DNA of 12,116 nucleotides from DATEJJ01 sp039649115 (GCA_039649115.1 JBBWZQ010000423.1:1-12116); one strand, 5' to 3'. Positions 1-6,880 are shown, counted from the stretch's first letter. Notes: generated by a model from the sequence alone, not told the origin. Numbers and translations are program-made.

Positions 1-208
1 CCGCCGGCAACGGCCGGGGGCCGGGTCCCACGCTGGCCCGCGGTTCGGGCACCCGGAGCCCGCCGTCGCAGGACATCCCCAGCCCGGTCAGGTCCGTCGG
101 TGCCCCGGCCGCGTCGCTGCCGGCATCACCGGAGATCGCTCCGCCGCGCGCACAGCCGGCCACGACCACGAGCGCCACACAGACCAGAAGACTTCCGAAC
201 CGTGACAT
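1..208 (-). CDS. Putative secreted lipoprotein, N-terminal part (3' end outside window)
   Basis: The first 69 codons of a minus-strand gene are visible; the rest lies beyond the left edge. The N-terminus is a lipoprotein signal peptide: a short start (MSRFGS), a hydrophobic stretch at about residues 7-17, and a lipobox VAGC at residues 16-19, so Cys19 would be lipid-modified and the protein anchored on the outer face of the membrane. The mature start is rich in Gly, Ala and Pro (a probable flexible linker) with one more Cys at about residue 48. The ATG start at 208 is supported by a GGAGG site (plus-strand complement at 214-218) 5 bases upstream. The frame stays open to the edge. The gene follows the S53 peptidase on the same strand, with a hairpin between them, so it is probably not simply co-transcribed. 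The visible part is too short to name a family, and the function is unknown. Confidence 0.75.
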   Translation of the reverse strand, partial: MSRFGSLLVCVALVVVAGCARGGAISGDAGSDAAGAPTDLTGLGMSCDGGLRVPEPRASVGPGPRPLPA

Positions 209-246
209 CTCCACCTCCCGCGGGTCCTCGATGGTCGGACGCGCGA

Positions 247-274
247 CGGGTCGGGACGGTTCCGTCCCGACCCG
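247..274 (-). terminator. Perfect 13-base inverted repeat, probable terminator of the S53 peptidase gene
   Basis: Arms 247-259 and 262-274 are exact reverse complements separated by TT. Allowing a minimal loop, this gives a GC-rich stem of about 12 bp with a 4-base loop. It begins 15 bases past the stop codon of the S53 peptidase gene and lies before the lipoprotein start. No T-run follows on the minus strand, which is common for actinobacterial hairpin terminators. It could also be an mRNA-stabilising stem or an operator for the lipoprotein gene; the placement favours a terminator. Confidence 0.65.
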
Positions 275-289
275 CCGGAAGTGACCCCG

Positions 290-1477
290 CTAGAAGGCGC
301 CGGTCCCGTTGGGCGTGCCCAGTCCGGTGGGTCCGTCCCAGCCGGCGCGGGCGGTGCACCACTGGGCCGTGGTACAGGTGCCGTTGCTGCCCGACGTCAC
401 GTCGTTGAGCGAACCGGTGTGGCTGTACGGGAAGCTGTTCGTGTACGTGCTGGCGTTGCCGGCCAGCGCGATGACGGACGCGATGATCGGCGAGGAGACG
501 CTGGTGCCGCCGACCTGGAACCAGCCGGACTGCCCGCTGACCGGTGTCGTGTCGTACACCGCGACGCCGGTGGCCGGGTCGGCGACCGCGGACACGTCCC
601 CGATCGCGTGCCGGCTGCAGCCCGTGCCCGCGCTCGCCTGGCCCGACGGCCGGGCGAAGAAGCTGGAGCAGCCGCTGCCGGCGCCGCTCCACGCGGTCTC
701 GGTACGGCTGGTGCCGTTCCAGTTCAGCGTGGTGCCGCCCACCGCGGTCACGGTCGCCGCCGTGGCCGGGAAGGCCACGCCGTACCCGCTGTCACCGGTG
801 CTGGCGGTGATGGCGATGCCCGGGTGGTTGTAGTGCGAGCTGGAGCCGTTGATGAAACCGGCGACCTCGCTCCCGCCGTAGCTGTTGCTGATCGTGCTCG
901 CGCCCAGGGCCGCCGCCCGGTCCACCGCCGCGCCCAGGTTGCCGAACGAGGCGCTGTCCGCCTCGACCAGCAGGATGTGGCAGTTCGGGCAGATGGCGGA
1001 GGCCATGTCGAGGTCGAGCGAGATCTCCAGCGCCCAGCCGGCGTCCACGGCGGGGTAGGCGGTGCCGCCGCGCTGGTCCGCCTTGCGGAAGCAGCCGTTG
1101 GCGGTGGTGCAGGCGGGCAGGCCGTAGTTGGCGCGGTAGGTCGCCAGGTCCGCCTCGGCGGTCGGATCGTCCTGCGCGTCGACGATCGCGATCGTCTGGC
1201 CCGCGCTGCCCGGCGCGGTCAGGTTGTAGGCGCCGCGCAGGTCGGCCGGGCCGTACCCGGTGGGTGTCGCGGCGAGGGGGCTGGCACCCGGGGCCGTCAC
1301 GGTCGTGACCACCTCGGCGAAGCACGCGGCGTAACCGCGGGCGGGCGCCGCACAGGCGGGTGCGACGCGGTGCTGGGCGGGCGTCGGTGCGGCACCGGCC
1401 GACGCGGGTGAAGCGAGGACGGACAGCGCCGCGGTGGCGGTGGCGAGTCCGAGCCCGGCGATACGTGGATGGCGCAC
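290..1477 (-). CDS. Secreted S53 family (sedolisin-like) serine-carboxyl peptidase without the usual prodomain
   Basis: A 395-residue exported endopeptidase. Residues 1-27 form a signal peptide ending in a Pro-Ala-Ser-Ala type cleavage site. The S53 catalytic set is visible: Glu151 and Asp155 (the Glu-x3-Asp pair in the WALEISLDLD region), the oxyanion Asp229 in STGDSG, and nucleophile Ser326 in GGTSVSSP. The C-terminal stretch 358-390 (NDVTSG then GWDGPTGLGTPNG) matches the calcium site that closes sedolisin domains. Several Cys pairs (42/52, 123/129, 163/166, 270/287, 368/374) suggest disulfides. Classical sedolisins and kumamolisins carry a pro-region of roughly 180 residues; here the catalytic domain starts soon after the signal peptide. 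The GTG start at 1477 was chosen because GGGAGGT lies just upstream (complement 1481-1487) and a signal peptide follows at once; the frame is open further upstream but runs antiparallel to nothing useful and into the PAP2 gene. The gene lies 70 bases downstream of PAP2 on the same strand. Confidence 0.88.
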   Translation of the reverse strand: MRHPRIAGLGLATATAALSVLASPASAGAAPTPAQHRVAPACAAPARGYAACFAEVVTTVTAPGASPLAATPTGYGPADLRGAYNLTAPGSAGQTIAIVDAQDDPTAEADLATYRANYGLPACTTANGCFRKADQRGGTAYPAVDAGWALEISLDLDMASAICPNCHILLVEADSASFGNLGAAVDRAAALGASTISNSYGGSEVAGFINGSSSHYNHPGIAITASTGDSGYGVAFPATAATVTAVGGTTLNWNGTSRTETAWSGAGSGCSSFFARPSGQASAGTGCSRHAIGDVSAVADPATGVAVYDTTPVSGQSGWFQVGGTSVSSPIIASVIALAGNASTYTNSFPYSHTGSLNDVTSGSNGTCTTAQWCTARAGWDGPTGLGTPNGTGAF

Positions 1478-1547
1478 CGGACCTCCCGGTGGTGAGGGGA
1501 TCAGATGCGGCCAGGATAAGGCAGATCTCCATGTATGGCTCGGTAAC

Positions 1548-2969
1548 TCACGCGCGGTCCAGGTCGGCGTCGGGGCGGATGGCGAGGTAGGTCGCGGCCA
1601 GCCAGGCGGCGGCGAGGACCAGGCTGCCGAGCACGTCGGTCGGGTGGTGCATGCCGCGGTACATGCGGGACGCGATGACCAGCAGCGGCATGAGGACCGC
1701 CGGCACCAGGAACAGCCAGCGCCACCACGCCCGGGTACGCGGCATGACAAGCAGGGCGATGCCGGTGTACAGGCAGATGGTGGCGGCCACGTGCCCGGAC
1801 GGATAGCTGGACGTGGGCAGGTGGTTGTCGAGCTGCGCGACGTCAGGCCGGTCCCGACCGACGACCGCGGCGGTGGCGAGGAAGAGCGTCAGTTCGCCCA
1901 GCATCAGTACGAGCAGGAAGACCACGGGTCGCCAGCGCCGGATGACGGCCAGCGCGACCGCGCCGGCGACCAGCCCGACCGCGAGGATCGCGTGGGTGTT
2001 GCCGGCGTCGCTCCAGAAGGAACTGTCCCCGTTGAGCCCGTTGGTGCGGTGCGCGGCGAGGTAGTGCGGGATGGTGTGGTCGCCGAGGGTGTTGCCGCCG
2101 CCGTACTTGACGATCAGTTCACCGAGGCCGGTGACCGCGCCGAAGATGAGTACCCACGCCACCACGGTGCTGGCCGCGATCCGGCCGGCGACGGACAGCG
2201 GCGAGGGGGAGGGGGAGGCCACCGCGTCGGTCGGCTTCAGATCCGCGGCGGACTCCGGCTCCAGACCCTCGTGCAGCGGGGCGGTGACCCGGTCGCCGGT
2301 GCCGCGCCGCCACAGCTCGAACGCGTACGCGGTCAACCCGAGCCAGGCGATGCCGAGGCACCAGGCACCGACCACATCGGACAGGTAGTGGACGCCGAGC
2401 ATGATGCGGCTGATCCCGATGAGGACCACCAGGACGCAGCAGCCGGTGGTCACCGGCCGGCGGGCCCGGCGGGGCAGGGCGGGCAGGAAGACCAGCAGCA
2501 GCGCGCCGTAGCAGATGATGGACCCGAGGGCGTGGCCGCTCGGGAAGCTGTTGCCCTGCCCGTAGGCGATCGGATCGGCGACCACCGGCCGCAGCCGGCC
2601 GACCGCGGCCTTGAGTGCCGGGTCGAGGATGATCGAGCCGACCGCGGCCACGACCAGATAGACCGCCAGCCGGTACAGGCGCCGGATCGCGAGTAGCAGC
2701 GCACCGAGACCGCACAGCCAGGTCAGGACCCCGTAGCTGCCCAGCGTGGTCACCGTGCGCAGGACGGCGACCACCGTGTGGTTGTCGGCGACCAGGCGGT
2801 TGAGGTCGGCGGCCAGTCCGTGGTCGACCGACTCCAGCGGCTTCCACTGGAACCGCACGAGCAGCAGCAGCACGGCGAAGGCGAGCCCGCCGGCGCTCAC
2901 CGCGATCGGGCCGGCCAGGCCGGGTCGGGCCGGATTCCGGCGTCGCACCGGGACAGTCGAAGTGGACAT
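1548..2969 (-). CDS. Integral membrane protein with two fused PAP2 phosphatase domains
   Basis: A 473-residue polytopic membrane protein. PAP2 enzymes remove phosphate from lipid phosphates such as phosphatidic acid or undecaprenyl pyrophosphate, usually at the outer membrane face. Domain 1 (about 25-220) has all three motifs: Lys120-x6-Arg127-Pro128, PSGH at 143-146, and Ser187-Arg188 with His194 and Asp198. A soluble linker (221-260) ending in a Ser-Pro run joins it to domain 2 (about 261-466), which has GRDRP at 371-375, PSGH at 390-393, and Ser434-Arg435 with His441 and Asp445. Domain 2 has Ala367 where the motif-1 Lys is expected. The usual single-domain protein is about half this length. 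The ATG at 2969 has no clear ribosome site close by; an AGGAGG complement at about 2997-3002 is too far away to serve it well, so the start is slightly uncertain. The gene is divergent from the DUF1206/lipid kinase pair. The substrate cannot be told from sequence. Confidence 0.9.
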   Translation of the reverse strand: MSTSTVPVRRRNPARPGLAGPIAVSAGGLAFAVLLLLVRFQWKPLESVDHGLAADLNRLVADNHTVVAVLRTVTTLGSYGVLTWLCGLGALLLAIRRLYRLAVYLVVAAVGSIILDPALKAAVGRLRPVVADPIAYGQGNSFPSGHALGSIICYGALLLVFLPALPRRARRPVTTGCCVLVVLIGISRIMLGVHYLSDVVGAWCLGIAWLGLTAYAFELWRRGTGDRVTAPLHEGLEPESAADLKPTDAVASPSPSPLSVAGRIAASTVVAWVLIFGAVTGLGELIVKYGGGNTLGDHTIPHYLAAHRTNGLNGDSSFWSDAGNTHAILAVGLVAGAVALAVIRRWRPVVFLLVLMLGELTLFLATAAVVGRDRPDVAQLDNHLPTSSYPSGHVAATICLYTGIALLVMPRTRAWWRWLFLVPAVLMPLLVIASRMYRGMHHPTDVLGSLVLAAAWLAATYLAIRPDADLDRA

Positions 2970-3064
2970 GGCGCTATGCGGTACCCAGCCGGCGCGCCTC
3001 CTACTCCTCGTCGGGCACAGCCGCCCGCGTTTGCGCGATTCGCGGATCGGGAACCTTCGCCGTC
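2970..3064. promoter_or_regulatory. Divergent intergenic region between the PAP2 and DUF1206 genes
   Basis: These 95 bases separate two diverging start codons, so promoters for both directions must lie here or inside the flanking genes. I see no convincing -35/-10 pair. A GGAAC (3050-3054) resembles an ECF-type -35 but has no partner at a workable distance before the ATG at 3065. A strong AGGAGG on the minus strand (complement 2997-3002) lies about 27 bases from the PAP2 ATG with no start codon near it. The nearest ribosome-site-like string for DUF1206 is weak. Confidence 0.4.
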
Positions 3065-3883
3065 ATGGCATCGCTCACCCACACCGCACGCCGTACCGCA
3101 GGCAGAGCCCGCCACAGCACCGCGCTGGAGGTGCTGACCCGCGCCGGCTTCGTCGGCTACGGCCTGCTGCACCTCGCCGTCGCCTGGCTCGCGCTGCAGA
3201 TCGCGCTGGGCCACTCCGGCGTCGAGGGCGACCAGTCGGGCGCCTTCCGCGTGCTCCTGCGCCAGCCCCTGGGCCGGCCGCTGCTCATCGCCATCGCCGC
3301 CGGCCTGGTCGCGATGGCGGTATGGCAGCTGCTGGAGGCGGCGCTCGGGCACCGCGAGGAGCGGCACCGTGCCTTCGAACGTCTCGTCTCGCTGGCCCGT
3401 ACCGTCATCTACTCGGCCCTGGCGTGGACGGCCTGGAACGTGCAGGCCGGCGCGCCGACCTCCAGCGCCGGCCAGCAACAGCACGCGACCGCCGGCGTGC
3501 TGGCCCATCCGTCCGGCCGGCTGCTGGTGGTCATCGCCGGCCTCGTCGTCATCGCGGTCGGGATCGGCATGTTCGTCTACGGCGCCAAGCGGATGTTCGA
3601 GAAGCGCCTGCGGATCGCCCAGATGAGTCACCGCACCCGCCGGACCGCGATCCGGCTGGGCCAGGTGGGTTACCTCGCGAAGGGCATCGCCTTCGGCATC
3701 GCCGGCATCCTGCTGTTCGGCGCCGCGGTCAAGAAGAACGCGGGACAGTCCAACGGGCTGGACGGTGCGCTGCGCACCCTGGCCGGCAAGCCGTACGGGC
3801 AACTGCTGCTGATCGCGATCGCGATCGGGTTCGCCGCCTTCGGTGTCTACTGCTTCTTCCAGTCCCGCTACCGGAAGGTCTGA
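3065..3883 (+). CDS. DUF1206 family membrane protein
   Basis: A 272-residue membrane protein built of three repeats, each with two hydrophobic helices: about residues 22-92, 107-178 and 197-267. Each repeat opens with a Gly/Tyr-containing helix (for example RAGFVGYGLLH and LGQVGYLAKGIAF), then a polar loop rich in Gly, Gln and Ser, then a second helix (for example RPLLIAIAAGLVAMAVWQL). This three-times-two-helix plan and the length match the DUF1206 family, common in actinobacteria and of unknown biochemical function. No catalytic motif is apparent. The loop in repeat 3 (GAAVKKNAGQSNGLDGALRTLAG) is typical of the family. The gene ends 5 bases before the start of the lipid kinase, so the two are very likely one operon and translationally coupled. 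That context suggests a role near membrane lipids, which is inference. The start has only a weak ribosome site. Confidence 0.88.
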   Translation: MASLTHTARRTAGRARHSTALEVLTRAGFVGYGLLHLAVAWLALQIALGHSGVEGDQSGAFRVLLRQPLGRPLLIAIAAGLVAMAVWQLLEAALGHREERHRAFERLVSLARTVIYSALAWTAWNVQAGAPTSSAGQQQHATAGVLAHPSGRLLVVIAGLVVIAVGIGMFVYGAKRMFEKRLRIAQMSHRTRRTAIRLGQVGYLAKGIAFGIAGILLFGAAVKKNAGQSNGLDGALRTLAGKPYGQLLLIAIAIGFAAFGVYCFFQSRYRKV

Positions 3884-3888
3884 CCGCG

Positions 3889-4818
3889 GTGCGCAGCGCC
3901 GTGGTCGTCAACCCGGTCAAGGTGACCGATCTGGCGGGACGGCGCGCGGAGATCTGTGCCGCGCTCGCCGAGGCCGGTTGTCCCGAGCCGCTGTGGCTGG
4001 AGACGACCCCCGACGATCCCGGCTGCGGCCAGACCCGGCAGGCCGTCCGGGAGGGCGTGGACGTCGTGTTCGTGTGCGGCGGCGACGGCACCGTGATGGC
4101 CTGCGCGGGCGAGCTGGCCGGTACCGGCGTCGCGCTGGCCGTGCTGCCCTCCGGTACCGGCAACCTGCTGGCCACGAACCTGGAACTGCCCGGCGACATC
4201 GCTGCCGGCGTGGCCATGGCGACCGCGGGCGCGCGCCGGCGCATCGATGTCGGGGCGCTGGAGAGCCACTGCTTCACCGTGATGGCCGGGATGGGCTTCG
4301 ACGCCAAGATGATGGACGCGACCTCGGACCGGTTGAAGGCGGCGATGGGCTGGACCGCCTACCTGCTCGGTGGCCTGAAGCACCTGCGCGACCGGCCGAT
4401 GCGGCTGCGCATCCGGCTCGACGGCGGGCCGACGCTGCGCCGCCGCGCCCGCACCGTGCTGATCGCCAACGTGGGCAGGCTGCAGGGCGGCATCGACCTG
4501 CTGCCCGACGCGGTACCCGATGACGGCTTGTTCGACGTCGCCGTCATCGCGCCGCGGCACCTGCGGGACTGGCTCATGCTGGCCTGGGCCGTGCTGCGCA
4601 AGCGGCCGGTGGTGCCCCGGATGGAGACGTTCCGCGCGCGGCGGGTGCAGGTCGTCAGCAACCGCCCGCAGTCCCGGGAGATCGACGGCGACGTGATCGA
4701 GCCGGCCGCCCGGCTCAGCGCGGTGGTGCGCCCGGCGGCACTGACCGTCTGCGTGCCGGGGCCGCCCACCGGCGACCCGGCCGGGGAGATGGTCCTCACC
4801 GTGCCAGAAACCCGGTGA
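3889..4818 (+). CDS. Diacylglycerol kinase-type lipid kinase (DAGK catalytic domain)
   Basis: A 309-residue cytoplasmic or membrane-associated kinase that would phosphorylate a lipid hydroxyl, such as diacylglycerol to phosphatidic acid, using ATP. The N-terminal nucleotide-binding domain (1 to about 125) starts with the VVVNPVK strand-loop, has GGDGT at 64-68 (the family signature) and PSGTGN at 87-92. The C-terminal beta-sandwich domain (about 125-295) carries the conserved EIDGD string near residue 265, the counterpart of the EIDGE motif in this family. Length is normal for DgkB/YegS/BmrU-like proteins. The GTG at 3889 was chosen because it leads straight into the conserved first strand and lies 5 bases after the DUF1206 stop, with GGAAGG further upstream. 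The stop is TGA at 4816-4818 and the tail overlaps the converging hydrolase gene by 23 bases. The exact lipid substrate is not determinable; phosphatidylinositol-mannoside or sphingoid kinases of the same fold are alternatives. Confidence 0.9.
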   Translation: MRSAVVVNPVKVTDLAGRRAEICAALAEAGCPEPLWLETTPDDPGCGQTRQAVREGVDVVFVCGGDGTVMACAGELAGTGVALAVLPSGTGNLLATNLELPGDIAAGVAMATAGARRRIDVGALESHCFTVMAGMGFDAKMMDATSDRLKAAMGWTAYLLGGLKHLRDRPMRLRIRLDGGPTLRRRARTVLIANVGRLQGGIDLLPDAVPDDGLFDVAVIAPRHLRDWLMLAWAVLRKRPVVPRMETFRARRVQVVSNRPQSREIDGDVIEPAARLSAVVRPAALTVCVPGPPTGDPAGEMVLTVPETR

Positions 4819-5572
4819 CCGCCCGCTGCGCGGCGGCGCTCTGCTCGACCTGCGGCAGGTGGCCGCTGTCCGGGATGATCGCCACCTCGGCGCCGGCGAT
4901 GCGCGAGCGGAACTCCTCCGCGTACCCGACGGGTGCGAGCCGGTCCTGCTCGCCCCACACGATGAGCGTGCGCGCGGCGATGCGGTGCAGCCGCTTCGCC
5001 AGTCCCCGGTCCGGGATCGGCCAGACGAACTTCCCCGTGCAGCCGGTCGACCAGACCGCCGACGCGATCGCCTCGATGGCCGCCGCCGGGTCCGCGGGCA
5101 GGACGGGCGCGGCCGTCGCGTCGTGGTACAGCAGCGCCGCGAGATCCGCCGGTGCCGCGGAGACCCAGTCGGCGACGGGCTGGTCGGCGCGCCACAGCCC
5201 GAGCGGATCCAGCAGGACGAGCCGGCCGAACGCGTCCGGGAAGGTCGCCGCGACCTCGGCCGCGAGCATGCCGCCGAACGACGCGCCGACCGCCGGGCAG
5301 CCCCACGCGGACAGGCCGCGGATCACCTCTTCGTAGACGAGGACCAGGTCCCACACGTCGTCCACCTGGTGCACGGCGTACGGGTCGCCGGCGCTGGTGC
5401 CCGGAAACTCCGGGGCGTAGACGGTGTACCGCGCGGCGAGCCCCTGGACGAACGGGTCCAGGGCCAGGCCGGCGGCGGGGTGGAAGTAGACGAGCGGGTC
5501 GCCGTCCCCGAGCGCCTTCACGTGGACGGTCAGCCGCCCGCCGAACACCGTGAGCGGGATGTCCCTGGTCAT
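4796..5572 (-). CDS. Alpha/beta hydrolase (probable esterase or lactonase) coupled to a luciferase-like monooxygenase
   Basis: A 258-residue single-domain alpha/beta hydrolase with no signal peptide, so cytoplasmic. The visible catalytic triad is Ser98 in the nucleophile elbow GASFGG (96-101), Asp210 in VWGEQDRLAP, and His238 in PDSGHLPQVE. An oxyanion-hole region lies at YFHPAAG (29-35). A helical cap occupies about residues 125-195. The start ATG at 5572 overlaps the stop of the upstream monooxygenase gene in an ATGA arrangement, a strong sign of translational coupling. In the family, such proteins cleave esters, lactones, carbon-carbon bonds or epoxides; which applies here is not readable. 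Beside a flavin monooxygenase, hydrolysis of the oxygenated product (for example an ester or lactone from Baeyer-Villiger oxidation) is the simplest inference. The 3' end overlaps the converging lipid kinase by 23 bases. Confidence 0.9.
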   Translation of the reverse strand: MTRDIPLTVFGGRLTVHVKALGDGDPLVYFHPAAGLALDPFVQGLAARYTVYAPEFPGTSAGDPYAVHQVDDVWDLVLVYEEVIRGLSAWGCPAVGASFGGMLAAEVAATFPDAFGRLVLLDPLGLWRADQPVADWVSAAPADLAALLYHDATAAPVLPADPAAAIEAIASAVWSTGCTGKFVWPIPDRGLAKRLHRIAARTLIVWGEQDRLAPVGYAEEFRSRIAGAEVAIIPDSGHLPQVEQSAAAQRAVTGFLAR

Positions 5573-6789
5573 GGCGCCCCGCCGAGGCGCCGCGGCCACC
5601 AGTGGTGGTCGTGTTCGGCCCACAGCCCGCGCAGGGCCGGCGCGACCTGCTCGGCGAACAGGCTCACGTTCCGCATCGCCAGGTCTCTGGGCAGCGAACC
5701 GAAGGACAGCTGGGCGTACAGGTTGCCGATCCCGTACTCGGCGGCGAACTGCGCGATCCCGTCCCGTACCGTCTCGGGGCTTCCGGCGATGACCGCGCCG
5801 GCGGCCCGCAACTGGTCGAACGTCGCGTCCCGCATCTTGTCGACCATGCCGAGGTCGCCCGGGTCGCGCAGCAGCGCGCGGACGCCGTTGATGTCGATGC
5901 CGCCGGGCAGCGCGATCATCTCGGGCCGCAGCGCGCCGAGGTTCTTGCGGAAGAAGTACTCCACGTGCCGGCCGTAGTCCCGCGCCGCCTGCTCGTCCGT
6001 CTCCGCGACCGCGATGGTCTGCAGGAACGACAGCCGGTACGGGTTGCGCGCCACGCCGGCCCGCTCGCCGATCTCCCAGAAGCGCTCGAAGACGCGGCCG
6101 CCGGTGAGGTTGGCGCCGAACCAGCCGAAGTACGTGAAGCCCAGGTCGCGCTCGAAGGTGGTGGCCATGGTGCGCGGGTTGCCGATCCCGGTGATGGAGA
6201 CCGGTGGGCGCGGCTGCTGCACGGGGCGCGGCCAGATGTTGACCGACGGGTACTGCCCGTGCCGGCCGTTCCAGGCGAACGGGTGCGGATCCTGCCAGGC
6301 GCGCAGGACGAGGTCGAGGCCCTCCTCGAACCGGCCGCGCACCGCGAGCGGCGGTATCCCGTTGTTGATGCAGGCGTCGTAGGCCAGCCCGACCGGGAAA
6401 CCGGCGACCAGCCGGCCACGGGACATCACGTCGATCATGGCGCATTCCTCGGCGACCCGTACCGGCTCCCGGGACTTGCCCAGCGACCGGCCCACCGGGC
6501 AGATGGCCACGTCCAGCCCGGCCGCCTCGGTCACGTAGGCCAGAGCGCTCGCGATCAGGTCGGGGTTGGGCACCATGTCGCTGGGCGACTGGCTGTGCTC
6601 GGTCATCGCGAGCCCGTCGAAGCCGCACCGCGCGCCGTGCAGGAGGATCTCCATCAGGTCCTGGTACGCGGCGCACACCCGCTCCGCCGTGGTCAGCGAG
6701 TACGGGGTGGTGACGGCCGATTCGAAGCGGTGCTCGAAGTCCTCGGGAAGGTGCTGGTAAGGCGCCTGGGCGAACAGGATGAGCTTCAT
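5569..6789 (-). CDS. Luciferase-like (LLM class) flavin-dependent monooxygenase
   Basis: A 406-residue TIM-barrel flavin oxidoreductase of the bacterial luciferase-like superfamily. It shows the typical landmarks: MKLILFAQAPY first strand, GFDGLAMTEH (56-65, ending in the common Glu-His), the EECAMIDVMSRGRLVAGFPVG block (114-134), and RGRFEEGLDLVLRAW (151-165). Members use reduced FMN or F420 supplied by a separate reductase to oxidise aldehydes, ketones, terpenes or sulfonates; no reductase gene is in this window. The ATG at 6789 is preferred over upstream starts because a GAGAGGGGAG ribosome site (complement 6795-6804) sits 5 bases before it and the family's first beta strand follows at once. 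The stop overlaps the hydrolase ATG by 4 bases. A promoter-like pair sits 32 bases upstream of the start. At about 400 residues it is longer than minimal members, with a C-terminal extension ending in HDHHWW near residue 395. Cofactor and substrate are unknown. Confidence 0.88.
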   Translation of the reverse strand: MKLILFAQAPYQHLPEDFEHRFESAVTTPYSLTTAERVCAAYQDLMEILLHGARCGFDGLAMTEHSQSPSDMVPNPDLIASALAYVTEAAGLDVAICPVGRSLGKSREPVRVAEECAMIDVMSRGRLVAGFPVGLAYDACINNGIPPLAVRGRFEEGLDLVLRAWQDPHPFAWNGRHGQYPSVNIWPRPVQQPRPPVSITGIGNPRTMATTFERDLGFTYFGWFGANLTGGRVFERFWEIGERAGVARNPYRLSFLQTIAVAETDEQAARDYGRHVEYFFRKNLGALRPEMIALPGGIDINGVRALLRDPGDLGMVDKMRDATFDQLRAAGAVIAGSPETVRDGIAQFAAEYGIGNLYAQLSFGSLPRDLAMRNVSLFAEQVAPALRGLWAEHDHHWWPRRLGGAP

Positions 6790-6820
6790 CGAAGCTCCCC
6801 TCTCGTGGAAGTCCGCAGCC

Positions 6821-6848
6821 ATCGTAGAGCCCGGCGGAGCGCGGACAA
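6821..6848 (-). promoter_or_regulatory. Candidate sigma70-type promoter for the monooxygenase-hydrolase operon
   Basis: Read on the minus strand there is TTGTCC (6848-6843) and TACGAT (6826-6821) separated by 16 bases. Each hexamer matches the housekeeping consensus at 4 of 6 positions, including the most conserved bases. Transcription would begin near 6814, giving a leader of about 25 bases that contains the strong ribosome site. In so GC-rich a sequence, this paired match at the right distance from a start is better than background, but it is not proof. Confidence 0.5.
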
Positions 6849-6880
6849 CACCCACCGCAGTGGATGATTTACGGTGAGTG
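6849..6880. promoter_or_regulatory. Imperfect inverted repeat upstream of the candidate promoter
   Basis: CACCCACCG (6849-6857) and CGGTGAGTG (6872-6880) are reverse complements at 8 of 9 positions with a 14-base AT-richer spacer. The left arm touches the proposed -35 box of the monooxygenase promoter. The arm centres are 23 bases apart, about two helical turns, which suits a dimeric regulator. No regulator gene is in the window. Operator function is inference. Confidence 0.4.

Noticed and set aside
281..1411. A plus-strand open frame of 376 codons across the S53 peptidase gene
   Set aside because: Low-complexity Arg/Gly/Ala translation antisense to a gene with complete catalytic motifs; a shadow of the codon bias.
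1478..1547. A separate promoter or terminator between PAP2 and the S53 peptidase
   Set aside because: A TATCCT string is present on the minus strand but has no matching -35, and no stable hairpin is seen; not supported enough to annotate.
2204..2218. A G-rich purine tract with possible quadruplex potential
   Set aside because: It is the complement of Ser-Pro codons in the PAP2 linker, and the G-runs are too few for a convincing three-layer quadruplex.
3050..3054. A GGAAC resembling an ECF sigma factor -35 box before DUF1206
   Set aside because: There is no -10 partner at about 16-17 bases, and it lies only 10 bases from the start codon.
3811..3826. A 16-base perfect GATCGC palindrome; a similar one is at 1181-1196
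   Set aside because: Both lie within coding sequence for Ile-Ala-Ile type strings (ATC/GCG codons) and need no extra function; a replication or modification role is unsupported.
2746..3888. An upstream extension of the lipid kinase frame through DUF1206 and part of PAP2
   Set aside because: No family similarity and it overlaps real genes. The kinase fold begins right at the GTG at 3889.
5573..6676. A long N-terminal extension of the alpha/beta hydrolase frame through the monooxygenase gene
   Set aside because: The extension is Arg/Ala-rich nonsense in another frame of the monooxygenase. The hydrolase start at 5572 in the ATGA overlap explains the arrangement.
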